A stretch of 64,000 nucleotides of DNA from Actinosynnema sp042752395. Lineage in GTDB: Bacteria; Actinomycetota; Actinomycetes; Mycobacteriales; Pseudonocardiaceae. Below, one piece after another: positions 40,208-48,504 of this stretch. A program made the position numbers and the translations under genes. The stretch's first letter is position 1, and each line of letters starts with the position of its first letter. The stretch spans positions 1 to 64,000 of the forward strand of contig NZ_JBHYXZ010000013.1 in the NCBI RefSeq assembly GCF_042752395.1. The letters run 5' to 3'. Under the pieces are notes generated by a model. That model saw only the letters and a program-made list of their open reading frames with translations, ran no database searches and was not told the origin of the DNA.

Positions 40208-40470
40208 CGGGTCGGCGCGGCTGAACGGGCCGGAGCGCGGCGCGGAAGGTCGGCGCGGAAGGTGCCGGAGAACCCGTGTGAAAGACCCTGGAAACCGCGG
40301 CAAGGGCACTGGCCCTGGGAGCACCCGTGAAAAGCCCTGAAAAGGGTCGGAGGCGGTAGGGCGGGGAAGGGGGGTGGACAGCAGGGGAGGGTGCGGGGAC
40401 GCGGTTGGGTAGGGCGAATTGGGGCGCGCGGGATGGCGGCTCCCTTCCCATTTTCATTTTATAGCGCACA

Positions 40471-40494
40471 CCGGGGCTTGTGGCAAGACCCCGG
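40471..40494. terminator. hairpin in the ArsR-GNAT/TetR intergenic region
   Basis: CCGGGGCTTG (40471-40480) pairs with CAAG-A-CCCCGG (40484-40494) with one bulged A and a TGG loop. It may terminate upstream transcription or fold in a short RNA starting at the TATAGC box. Confidence 0.4.
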
Positions 40495-40624
40495 TCATGT
40501 CGCAGAATCGCCGCTCGGAATGGAGCTGCCGGAAAAGGGGGAGGGGTGCCGGGGGTGAATTGTGGGTGGCGGCGGCAGGGGAGGGGTGTCGGTGACGAGA
40601 GCGGGATCACAAAGGGTGCAGTGG

Positions 40625-40638
40625 CTGCAAAGTTGCAG
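40625..40638. promoter_or_regulatory. TetR operator
   Basis: CTGCAA-AG-TTGCAG is a perfect dyad 31 bp before the TetR start, flanked by further TGCA half-sites (40617 and 40643). Autoregulation is likely. Confidence 0.6.
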
Positions 40639-40668
40639 TCAGTGCATGATTTTCCCTACCCTGATCGA

Positions 40669-41385
40669 GTGAGCACGCACGCGGCCGAGGGGCTGCGCGA
40701 CCGCAAGAAGCGGCAGACCCGCACGGCTCTGGCGCACGCCGCCGTCCGCCTGGTCGCGGAACGCGGCCTCGACAACGTGACCGTCGAGGACATCAGCGCC
40801 GCCGCCGACGTCTCGCCGCGCACCTTCTTCAACTACTTCGCCGGCAAGGAGGACGCCGTCCTCGGCCCGGACCCGGAGGCGGGCCCCCGCATGCGTGCCA
40901 ACGTGCTGTCCCAGCCGGCGCACCTGTCCGCCGCCGAGGCGGTGCGGGAGGCGTTGCTGGCGGAGGTCGCCGCCGAGTTGGCCGACGACCGCGACTTCTG
41001 GTTGCTGCGGATGCGCGTGGTGCAGCAGCACCCCGTGCTGGTGGCCAAGGTGTTCGCCGGCGGCGAGGCCGTCGAGCGCCACCTGGTCGCCGCCATTGCC
41101 CAACGGGTCGGCCTGCCCGCCGACGACACCTACCCGCTGCTGCTCGCCGCGGCGGCGGGCGCGGCGTTCCGGGTGGCGGTGACCCGCTGGTCGAGCACGG
41201 CCGCGCCGCTGCAGGACCTGCTCGCCGAAGCGCTCGACATGCTCGCCGCGGGGCTCGCGGAGCCGCCGCGTGCGGAGCCGCGGGACGGTCGACTCGGCGA
41301 TGACCGCCATGGTCAACCCCGGGGAGATCAACCCGGGGGAGACCAAGCGCGGCAAGTGACCGAAGCGCGGCACGACGACGCCTGA
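40669..41385 (+). CDS. TetR-family repressor (efflux regulator)
   Basis: A 238-residue TetR protein. The HTH is LRDRKKRQTRTALAHAAVRL, DNVTVEDISAAADVSPRTFF and NYFAGKEDAV (residues 8-57). The ligand domain follows, then a Gly/Arg/Gln-rich tail of about 35 residues (DRHGQPRGDQPGGDQ) that may be extra. GTG 40669 has no ribosome site and lies close behind CTACCCT, so the mRNA may be leaderless. The gene is 64 bp before a DHA2 MFS pump on the same strand, so it is the probable pump repressor. It closely resembles the second TetR at 43087 in the HTH. Confidence 0.88.
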   Translation: MSTHAAEGLRDRKKRQTRTALAHAAVRLVAERGLDNVTVEDISAAADVSPRTFFNYFAGKEDAVLGPDPEAGPRMRANVLSQPAHLSAAEAVREALLAEVAAELADDRDFWLLRMRVVQQHPVLVAKVFAGGEAVERHLVAAIAQRVGLPADDTYPLLLAAAAGAAFRVAVTRWSSTAAPLQDLLAEALDMLAAGLAEPPRAEPRDGRLGDDRHGQPRGDQPGGDQARQVTEARHDDA

Positions 41386-41449
41386 AGCCACTGCGACAAG
41401 CCAACGACAACCCACCGCGAAGACCCAACGCGACAACCTGGGGGAACCG

Positions 41450-42985
41450 ATGTCCACCGAAACCGGCACGACCTCGCGCCGGGACGTCATGCAAGCCATG
41501 TCCGGCCTCATGCTGGGCATGTTCATGGCCATCCTGGCCTCGACCATCGTGTCGAACGCGCTGCCGCGCATCATCTCCGACCTGAAGGGCTCGCAGTCCG
41601 TCTACACCTGGGTCGTCACGACCGAGCTGCTGGCGATGACCGCGACCGTGCCGCTGTGGGGCAAGCTCGCCGACCTCTACAGCCGCAAGCTGCTGATCCA
41701 GCTCTCCCTCGGCCTGTTCGTGGTGGGCTCGCTCATCGCGGGCTTCTCCCCGAACGTCGAGGTGCTCATCGCCAGCCGCATCGTGCAGGGCCTCGGCGCG
41801 GGCGGCATGACGGCGTTGGCGACGATCGTGATGGCGGCGATGATCCCGCCGCGCGAGATGGGGCGCTACGCGGGCATCTTCGGCGCGGTCTTCGGCGTCG
41901 GCACGGTCGCCGGCCCGCTCATCGGCGGCCTCATGGTGGACACCTCGTGGCTGGGCTGGCGCTGGTGCTTCTTCATCGGCGTGCCGTTCACCCTCGCCTC
42001 GATCTTCCTGCTCCAGCGCACGCTGAACCTGCCGGTCGTGCGCAAGGAGGTCACGATCGACTACCTGGGCGCGGCGCTGATCGTCGGCGGCGTGTCCACC
42101 CTGCTGGTGTGGTCCACGCTGGCCGGCCACCAGTTCGAGTGGGCCTCGGCGTGGACCGCGCTGCTGGTGACGGTCGGCGTGGTGCTGCTCGGCCTGGCCG
42201 TGTGGGTGGAGTCGCGGGCGGCCGACCCGATCGTGCCGCTGACGATCTTCGCCAACCGCACGGTGACGTTGACGACGGTGGCCAGCGCGCTCGTCGGCGT
42301 GGCCATGTTCGGCGGCACGGTGTTCCTGTCCCAGTACTTCCAGATCGGCCTGGGCAAGACGCCGACGCAGGCGGGCCTGATGAGCCTGCCGATGATCTTC
42401 GGCCTGCTGGTGTCGTCGACCGTCGCGGGCCAGCTGATCACCAAGTGGGGCAGGTGGAAGGCGTTCCTGGTCGCCGGCGGCGTGATCATGATCGGCGGGA
42501 TGCTGCTGCTGGCCACGATCGACGCGAACACCAGCGTGTTCATGGTCAGCGTGCACATGGCCGTGCTGGGCATCGGCGTCGGCATGCTCATGCAGAACCT
42601 GGTGCTGGCGGCGCAGAACGACGTGCCCGCCCGCGACCTCGGCGCGACCACCTCGACCCTCACGTTCTTCCGCAGCCTCGGCGGCGCGATCGGCGTGAGC
42701 GCGTTGGGCGCGGTGCTCGCCAACCGGGTGACGTCGCTGAGCGAGGAGAAGTTCGGCCCGGCCCCCGGCGGCGGCGAGGGCACGGTGCCCGACCTCGCGC
42801 TGCTGCCCGAGCCGGTGCGGCTGGTCGTGCGGGAGATCTACGCCACGGCCACCGCGGAGCTGTTCCTGATCGGCGCGCCGATCGCGGTGCTGGCGCTGCT
42901 GGCCGTGCTGTTCATCAAGGAGAAGCCGCTCAAGACCCTCAGCGGTGACGAGCGGTTGGCGGCGGAGATGGCCGCGGGCCACTGA
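41450..42985 (+). CDS. MFS drug transporter, DHA2 (EmrB/QacA) family
   Basis: A 511-residue 14-TM drug/proton antiporter. Motif A is WGKLADLYSRKLL, motif C-like AVFGVGTVAGPLIGGLMV, and DTSWLGWRWCFFIGVP follows in the next helix. TM segments alternate with short loops to about residue 485; the cytosolic tail is charged. The ribosome site is GGGGGA before ATG 41450. Expression likely depends on the TetR gene just upstream. The paralogue at 48501 shares the DTSWLGWRWCFFIGVP block exactly. Confidence 0.92.
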   Translation: MSTETGTTSRRDVMQAMSGLMLGMFMAILASTIVSNALPRIISDLKGSQSVYTWVVTTELLAMTATVPLWGKLADLYSRKLLIQLSLGLFVVGSLIAGFSPNVEVLIASRIVQGLGAGGMTALATIVMAAMIPPREMGRYAGIFGAVFGVGTVAGPLIGGLMVDTSWLGWRWCFFIGVPFTLASIFLLQRTLNLPVVRKEVTIDYLGAALIVGGVSTLLVWSTLAGHQFEWASAWTALLVTVGVVLLGLAVWVESRAADPIVPLTIFANRTVTLTTVASALVGVAMFGGTVFLSQYFQIGLGKTPTQAGLMSLPMIFGLLVSSTVAGQLITKWGRWKAFLVAGGVIMIGGMLLLATIDANTSVFMVSVHMAVLGIGVGMLMQNLVLAAQNDVPARDLGATTSTLTFFRSLGGAIGVSALGAVLANRVTSLSEEKFGPAPGGGEGTVPDLALLPEPVRLVVREIYATATAELFLIGAPIAVLALLAVLFIKEKPLKTLSGDERLAAEMAAGH

Positions 42986-43055
42986 CCGCGGGAAGACACG
43001 TGTCGGACATGTGAGGGGCCCGGTGGGTCTAAGTCGCCACTATAGCGCGGGGCCG

Positions 43056-43065
43056 NNNNNNNNNN
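43056..43065. other. 10-N assembly gap
   Basis: Ten Ns between the MFS gene and the second TetR gene. Unlike the other gaps it lacks homopolymer flanks; TATAGCGC (43041-43048) lies just before it. Confidence 0.95.
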
Positions 43066-43068
43066 GAC

Positions 43069-43081
43069 AAGTGCGACACTT
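43069..43081. promoter_or_regulatory. TetR operator (second copy)
   Basis: AAGTG-CGA-CACTT is a perfect short dyad immediately before the GTG of the TetR gene and next to the gap; upstream GACACGTGTCGGACATGTG (42994-43012) contains similar half-sites. Confidence 0.5.
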
Positions 43082-43086
43082 TCGCC

Positions 43087-43686
43087 GTGTCCGGACTGCG
43101 CGAACGCAAGAAGCTCGCCACCCGCACGGCGTTGGCCGACGCCGCGCTGCGGCTGTGCGTGGAGCACGGCCTCGACGGGGTGACCGTCGAACAGGTGGCG
43201 ACGGAGGCCGGCGTCTCGCTGCGCACGTTCTTCAACTACTTCTCCTCCAAGGAGGAGGCCGTCGTCGCGGGCGACGTCGCGACCGCCGCGGCCTTCGTCC
43301 GGGCCTTCGCGGACCGGCCCGCGGACGAGCCCGTGCTGTCCGCGCTGCGCGCCGCCCTGGTCGACGTCGTGTCCGACCGGATCGAGCCGGACCGCGTGGC
43401 GCAGCTGCGCGCCCTGCGCCGCACCCCCGCGCTGCTGCCGCACCAGATCGCCGCGTTCGCCGTGCAGGAACGCGAACTCGCCGCCGTGGTCGGCGCACGG
43501 GTGGGCGTGGACCCGGCCACCGACCTGTACCCCGCGATGTTCGCCGCCACGACCATGGCCACCCTGCGGGTCGTGGTCGGCTGGTGGCTGGACGCCGCCG
43601 AACGGCCCGAGCTGTCCGAGCTGATCGACGTGATGATCGCCCGTCTGGACGCGGGCTTCGCCGCCGTGCGCCCGGACCGCGGCTAG
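43087..43686 (+). CDS. TetR-family repressor (second copy)
   Basis: A 199-residue TetR protein whose HTH (LRERKKLATRTALADAALRL, DGVTVEQVATEAGVSLRTFF, NYFSSKEEAV) closely matches that of the TetR at 40669. The ligand domains are less alike (here VQERELAAVVGARVGVDP). GTG 43087 falls just after the AAGTG-CGA-CACTT dyad, so its transcript may be leaderless. Because a gap precedes it, the gene it controls may be missing; the MFS gene upstream is also a candidate. Confidence 0.85.
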   Translation: MSGLRERKKLATRTALADAALRLCVEHGLDGVTVEQVATEAGVSLRTFFNYFSSKEEAVVAGDVATAAAFVRAFADRPADEPVLSALRAALVDVVSDRIEPDRVAQLRALRRTPALLPHQIAAFAVQERELAAVVGARVGVDPATDLYPAMFAATTMATLRVVVGWWLDAAERPELSELIDVMIARLDAGFAAVRPDRG

Positions 43687-43937
43687 GACCCGGTCCGCCG
43701 TTATCGCGTCCCGCCGCGCCGCGGTCCGCCGAAATCGGGGACATCCGGGTGAACGTCCAGTCCGCGCCCACGTGGAATGGAGCACCCCGGTAGGAGCAGA
43801 TCTCGGGGTACTGCGCTGTCGGTATGCCCGGCCGGCCGCAGGCGGGTGACGGGGGAATCCGGTACCGGTGCAGGTCCATAGCCTGCCTGGGGCCGGGCGA
43901 TCCGCGCTCCGGCGGAAGCGAAACGAGGTGTACCGCG

Positions 43938-46382
43938 GTGCGAAGACGTGCGGTGATCCAAGTGGCGACGGGTGCTCTGCTGGCCGCCGCGATGACAGTT
44001 CCCGGTGCGGCGGCCGACCCCTCGACCGCGGCGGTGTCGACGTTGACGAAGTCCGTGGGCGGGGTGTCGTCACCCGCCGACCACGGGGCCACCGCCACCT
44101 GGGTCGTGGCGTACGACAACAACGGCACCGGCGTCGGCCAGGCCACCGTCACCGACGCCGTGGGCGCGGGGCAGTCCTACGTGACCGGCTCGCTGGACGT
44201 GCCGCCCGGCTGGACCCCGTCGTGGTCCACCGACGGCAGCACGTTCCAGACCGCCGAACCCGGCTCCGGCGTGGTCGCGGTGCGCGCGCAGAACCCCACC
44301 GCCCGGCCGGGCGGGACGTCGCTGGACGCCCTGCTGACCCCGCCGGTCCAGGCGTCCACCACCGCCACCGGCGGTGACGGGTTCACGCCGCTGCTGCACC
44401 GCACGCCCACCGGCGCGCTCCAGGCGTGGAACATCTACCACCACGCGGCGCCGGCCGTGCCGAAGGTCGTGTGCAGCGAGCTGTCCACCGGCCAGCTCTG
44501 CGCCGGCGGCCCGTGGCCCAAGCCGCTCAACACCACGCCCGGACCGCTCGGCAGCGGCGCGACCGGCGACATCGGCAGCCCGATGGCGCAGCAGTACTTC
44601 CGCGACCCCGCCGCGCCGTCCCAGGTCCTGTACGCCGCGGTGACCCCGTCGTCGATCGGCGTCGGCTGCCTCGACCTCGCCGCCGCGGCGAACTGCGGCT
44701 ACTGGTCCCTGCTGGCCCGCGGCGGCTCGCCGCTGAGCGTGAACGACCTCGCCGGTTTCGTGGAGGTCGGCGGCAACCTGTACGGCGTGGCGAGCACGGG
44801 CCAGGTCGTCTGCTGGAACGTCGCCACCCGCGCCGCGTGCCCCGGCCAGCCGTTCGCGGCGATCGTGCCGCCCAGCAACGCCCAACCGGGCGGGGTGAAC
44901 GCGTGGTACTACGGCGCGATGACGGTCGTGGCGGGCAAGGTGTTCGCCTCCTCGTCGCAGCCGGGCGGCGGCACCCAGCCCGCCCTGGGCTGCTTCGACC
45001 CGGCCACCGGCGCCGCGTGCGCCGGCTGGGCCTCGCCCCGGCCGACCGGCCCCGCCGGGAACTACACCTACAACGCCTACACGGCGTACGGCACGGCGGG
45101 CGCGCAGGTCGGCGCCTGCTCCACCACCACGGGCTCGTCGCCCGGCGTGACCACCTGCTACGCCCTGGACGGGTCGGCCCTGGCCGCGCCGTCGTCCGCG
45201 GTCGGGCTGCCCGCCGGCGTGATCGCGTTCAACCCGGAGGTCGTCACCGACCCGAACGGGCACATCCGCGGCTACCTGCCGATCTGGGGCGGCCCGTACG
45301 CCGGCGCGACGATCTGCCACGACTGGACCACCGCGTCCGCGTGCGCGGGCCTCGCCAACCCGATCACCCACCCGACCGTCAACGGCGGCGTCACCCGGGA
45401 CTACGGCTACGCCTACGACGTGCCGACGGGCTGCATGATCGGGCTCGGCGACGCGGGCGTGCTGTTCTCGATGGACCCGCTCACGGGCGGCTCGCCGTGC
45501 GTGCGCTCCGGCGGCCAGATCAGGCTGACGCCCGGTGACTTCTACTGCGACGGGGCCACCGGCCACGTCCAGGGCTACGGCGCGGCCCGGCTCGTCGGCG
45601 TCACGCCCGGCAACGTCGACTTCGGCGCGTCCCGGGTGACCGTCACCGACCAGGACGGCGCCACCGTGGCCACGCCCGGCTTCGCGCCCGACGGCACGGT
45701 GGACCTGAGCGGCGTGTCGCCGACCGCCCACCCGACGCTCGACGTCACCACGACGCTGGTGCTGACCAACGGCGCGGACTTCGGCGGCGGCAACCAGCCC
45801 CGGCTGGTCGTGGACTTCGTCGGCGACCCGCCGCAGGTGTGCTTCCGCACCACCATCGCCACCGAGTGCGCCGTGACCGACGTGGCCAACACCGCGACCG
45901 GCACGGACACCACCGGCGCGTTCAGCTCGAACACCGTCACCGTCCCGGTCGCGCCGGGACCCGCCTGCCGGCCGGTGGTGACGGTGGACAAGGAGATCTG
46001 CGCCTCGAAGACCGCGTCCCACTGCGGGCCGAACGGCGCCGGGCCGTGGGCCAAGCAGGCGCCCGTGGGGCTGCTGGGCCTGCTCAACGCCACCGCGTAC
46101 TGGCGGATCACGGTGACCAACCAGGGTCCGGTGGCGGTCACCGACGCGCGGGTCGTGGACTACGAGGAGCCCGGCTGCGAGGCGGCGGCCGGGACGTTCA
46201 CGCTCCAGCCGGGTGAGACCAAGCGGTTCTACTGCTCGACCTACGCGGTCATCACGCTGTTCCCGATGACCAACCAGGCCAAGGCGAGCTTCGTCCCGCG
46301 CAACTCGCCCGCCGACACCCCGCCGTCGTACTCGGCGTGGTCGTCGGCCACCGCCTGCTCCCTGTTGTGCGCGTTGCGGTAG
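43938..46382 (+). CDS. large secreted protein with DUF11-like repeats
   Basis: An 814-residue exported protein. The start is GTG 43938 (CGAGGTG upstream), giving the signal peptide RRRAVIQVATGALLAAAMTV ending PGAAADP. The N-terminal DUF11-type domain begins near LTKSVGG; a central Cys-containing Gly/Thr-rich region has repeated blocks such as LCAGGPWP, CLDLAAAANCGYW and ACAGWASPRP, consistent with a propeller stabilised by disulfides. C-terminal DUF11-like modules follow (RITVTNQGPVAVTDARVVDY). No sortase motif or TM anchor is visible, and the end is next to an assembly gap. Likely a surface or matrix protein; function unknown. Confidence 0.7.
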   Translation: MRRRAVIQVATGALLAAAMTVPGAAADPSTAAVSTLTKSVGGVSSPADHGATATWVVAYDNNGTGVGQATVTDAVGAGQSYVTGSLDVPPGWTPSWSTDGSTFQTAEPGSGVVAVRAQNPTARPGGTSLDALLTPPVQASTTATGGDGFTPLLHRTPTGALQAWNIYHHAAPAVPKVVCSELSTGQLCAGGPWPKPLNTTPGPLGSGATGDIGSPMAQQYFRDPAAPSQVLYAAVTPSSIGVGCLDLAAAANCGYWSLLARGGSPLSVNDLAGFVEVGGNLYGVASTGQVVCWNVATRAACPGQPFAAIVPPSNAQPGGVNAWYYGAMTVVAGKVFASSSQPGGGTQPALGCFDPATGAACAGWASPRPTGPAGNYTYNAYTAYGTAGAQVGACSTTTGSSPGVTTCYALDGSALAAPSSAVGLPAGVIAFNPEVVTDPNGHIRGYLPIWGGPYAGATICHDWTTASACAGLANPITHPTVNGGVTRDYGYAYDVPTGCMIGLGDAGVLFSMDPLTGGSPCVRSGGQIRLTPGDFYCDGATGHVQGYGAARLVGVTPGNVDFGASRVTVTDQDGATVATPGFAPDGTVDLSGVSPTAHPTLDVTTTLVLTNGADFGGGNQPRLVVDFVGDPPQVCFRTTIATECAVTDVANTATGTDTTGAFSSNTVTVPVAPGPACRPVVTVDKEICASKTASHCGPNGAGPWAKQAPVGLLGLLNATAYWRITVTNQGPVAVTDARVVDYEEPGCEAAAGTFTLQPGETKRFYCSTYAVITLFPMTNQAKASFVPRNSPADTPPSYSAWSSATACSLLCALR

Positions 46383-46392
46383 CCGACCGGCC

Positions 46393-46580
46393 GGGGGGGG
46401 GGCGCGGCGGCCCCACCGGCCCCCCCCCGCGGCGCAGGCGGCCCAGGGGATCGGCAGCGCGGGCANNNNNNNNNNCCGGGCTCTCGCGGGGGGGCGCGGG
46501 CCCCCCCCCCGGCCCCGGTGGGGGGGGGGGGGGCCCCCCCCCGGGGGGGGGGGGCCCCCCCCCCCCCCCCCCGCCCACCC
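46393..46580. other. assembly gap with G/C homopolymer flanks
   Basis: Ns at 46466-46475 with long G and C runs on both sides (for example 46519-46534 and 46553-46572). The sequence here is not reliable. Confidence 0.9.
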
Positions 46581-46588
46581 CGCGCGAC

Positions 46589-47845
46589 TCAGGCGTCCCA
46601 GGTGATCGGCAGCGCGTGCACGCCGTACACCAGCATGTCCTCGCGCAGCGGCACCTCCTCCGCCGGCACGGCCAGCCGCAGGCCCGGCAGCCGGGTGAGC
46701 AGGCCGGTGAACCCGGCCGCCATCTCCACCCGCGCCAACTGCTGGCCCAGGCACTGGTGCACGCCGTGCCCGAACGCCAGGTGCGGCCCGCGCGGGCGGG
46801 TCACGTCCAGCTCGTCCGGCCGGGGGTACTGGTGCGGGTCACGGTTGGCGGCCGGCACCGACACCAGCACGGTCGAGTCGGCCGGGACCACCTTGCCGGC
46901 GATCTCCACCTCCTCCAGCGTGGTGCGGACGACCCCCAGGTGCACGATCGACAGGTAGCGCAGCAGCTCCTCCACCGCCCCGGCGACCAACGACGGGTCC
47001 GCGCGCAGCGCGGCGAGCTGCCCGGGGTGCTCCAGCAGGGCGAACGTGCCGAGCGCCAGCATGTTGGCCGTCGTCTCGTGGCCCGCGACCAGCAGCAGGT
47101 TCGCGATGCCGATCAGCTCGTCGTCGGTGAGCGTCGGGTCGGCCTCGATCAGGCCGGACAGGATGTCGTCGGTGGGCTCGGCGCGCTTGGCCTCCACCAG
47201 GCGGCGCATGAACGCGCGCAGCTCGTCGGCGACCCGGATCGTCTCGGCCACCGGCACGTCCAGCTTGAGCAGCGTGCCGGTGCGCTCCTGGAACTCGGCG
47301 CGGTCGCGGTACTCGACGCCCAGCAGCTCGCAGATCACCAGTGACGGCACCGGCAGGGCGAACGCCCGGACCAGGTCGGCCCCCGGACCGGCGGCGACCA
47401 TCGCGTCGAGGTGGTCGGCGACGATCCGCTCGATGCGCGGTTCGAGCCGGCGCATCCGGCGCACGGTGAACTGGCCGGTGAGCAGCCTGCGGTACCGGGT
47501 GTGGTCGGGCGGGTCCATGGTGATGAAGCTGCCGGCGCGGGCCCGGCCGTCGGCGAGCCGGGCGCGGACCTCCGGGGGCAGCTTCTCCAGCACGCGGCGG
47601 CTGCGGAACCGGTCGGAGCTGAGCCGCGGGTCGCCCAGCAGGGTGCGGGCCAGCGCGTGGTTCGTGACGACCCACACCGGGTCGCCGTCGAGCATGGTCA
47701 TCCGGTGCACCGGGCCCTGCGCGACGAGCTCGGAGAGGGCCCGCGGCGGGTCGAAGGGGCCCGCGTCGCGGCGGGTGTGCTCGGGCGGCAGGGGAACCGT
47801 CGGTCTGCCGGAGGCGGGGCGCTTCTCCTGGGAAGCGGTGGTCAT
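46589..47845 (-). CDS. cytochrome P450
   Basis: A 418-residue soluble class I P450. I-helix AGHETT (254-259), ExxR at 293-296 (EELLR), and the heme loop FGHGVHQCLGQQ with Cys365. Length and motifs match CYP105/107-type bacterial enzymes needing ferredoxin, none of which is adjacent. ATG 47845 is the first start with normal P450 N-terminal sequence; the open frame continues to 48022 through the operator region. It is divergent from a MarR-MFS operon and two perfect palindromes lie between, so the P450 likely belongs to the MarR-controlled detoxification or metabolite pathway. Confidence 0.92.
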   Translation of the reverse strand: MTTASQEKRPASGRPTVPLPPEHTRRDAGPFDPPRALSELVAQGPVHRMTMLDGDPVWVVTNHALARTLLGDPRLSSDRFRSRRVLEKLPPEVRARLADGRARAGSFITMDPPDHTRYRRLLTGQFTVRRMRRLEPRIERIVADHLDAMVAAGPGADLVRAFALPVPSLVICELLGVEYRDRAEFQERTGTLLKLDVPVAETIRVADELRAFMRRLVEAKRAEPTDDILSGLIEADPTLTDDELIGIANLLLVAGHETTANMLALGTFALLEHPGQLAALRADPSLVAGAVEELLRYLSIVHLGVVRTTLEEVEIAGKVVPADSTVLVSVPAANRDPHQYPRPDELDVTRPRGPHLAFGHGVHQCLGQQLARVEMAAGFTGLLTRLPGLRLAVPAEEVPLREDMLVYGVHALPITWDA

Positions 47846-47920
47846 CGACGTTCCGTTCCCGACCCGGTGCGTGACCGGGCCGCTGCTCTCGGCGATGTGA
47901 TGACTCACGGTACCAAAACA

Positions 47921-47999
47921 TGCACACTGTGCAGCTTTTTCGGCGGGCGGGCCGGTGTAACTCAATGCACAGCGAGCAAACTTGCACGACGTGCAAGTT
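47921..47999. promoter_or_regulatory. two perfect palindromes, MarR operators
   Basis: TGCACA-C-TGTGCA (47921-47933) is nearer the P450; AACTTGCAC-GAC-GTGCAAGTT (47979-47999), with 9-bp arms, is nearer the MarR gene. Both share the TGCAC half-site, as does ATGCACA at 47965-47971. One site per divergent promoter fits MarR autoregulation and control of the P450. Confidence 0.75.
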
Positions 48000-48045
48000 A
48001 GAGCGATAGTTGTATGCGGCAAGCAATGTGAGGAAGGGGGACGGC

Positions 48046-48504
48046 ATGGACGCCGTCTTGCGCGAGGTCGAGGACCGGATGCGCGACCTGCTCAGGATCG
48101 TGCGGATGGTGAAGCAACGGCGCCACCACCTCTCGTCCGGCCTGATCGGCACGCTCGCCCTGATCGACCGCGCCGCCGGCAACCCCACCGGCTGCCACGC
48201 CAAGGAACTGGCCGCCCAGGCCGGGCTCGACCCGTCCACGGTCAGCCGGGCGGTGGCCGCCCTGGTCGCCAACGGCCTGGTCGAACGGCGCGCCGACCCC
48301 GACGACGGCCGCGCCAGCATCCTCGTGGTGACCGAGCGCGGTCACGCCGAGCTGGCCGCCATGCGCGACTGGTACCACCAGCTCCTGCACCGCGCGTTCG
48401 CCGACTGGAGCCCGCAAGAGGTCGAGGCGCTGACCGCATCCCTGGGACGCCTGACCACCGACATCGAGGGAGCCCTCGGCTCCACCTTGGAGGCCGCGCG
48501 ATGA
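48046..48504 (+). CDS. MarR-family transcriptional regulator
   Basis: A 152-residue MarR protein. The winged helix is clear (CHAKELAAQAGLDPSTVSRA and LVERRADPDDGRASILVVTE), flanked by dimerisation helices. AGGAAGGGGG precedes ATG 48046. Its stop overlaps the ATG of the MFS pump (ATGA), so they are coupled. Two TGCAC-based palindromes upstream are its likely sites. A phenolic or polyketide ligand is typical, but not shown here. Confidence 0.92.
   Translation: MDAVLREVEDRMRDLLRIVRMVKQRRHHLSSGLIGTLALIDRAAGNPTGCHAKELAAQAGLDPSTVSRAVAALVANGLVERRADPDDGRASILVVTERGHAELAAMRDWYHQLLHRAFADWSPQEVEALTASLGRLTTDIEGALGSTLEAAR

Larger units (their letters stand above)
40208..40668. other. 461-bp non-coding region
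   Basis: Contains two imperfect copies of ACCCGTG..AAAG.CCCTG.AAA (40272-40294 and 40323-40343), a CCATTTTCATTTTATAGCGC low-GC patch at 40448-40467, a hairpin at 40471-40494 and the TetR operator at 40625-40638. No frame looks coding. Confidence 0.5.

Noticed and set aside
43690..43937. c-di-AMP (ydaO-type) riboswitch in the leader of the large secreted protein
   Set aside because: Some GGGGGAATCC and CCGGTACCGG pieces resemble it, but the conserved core elements are not in the right order.
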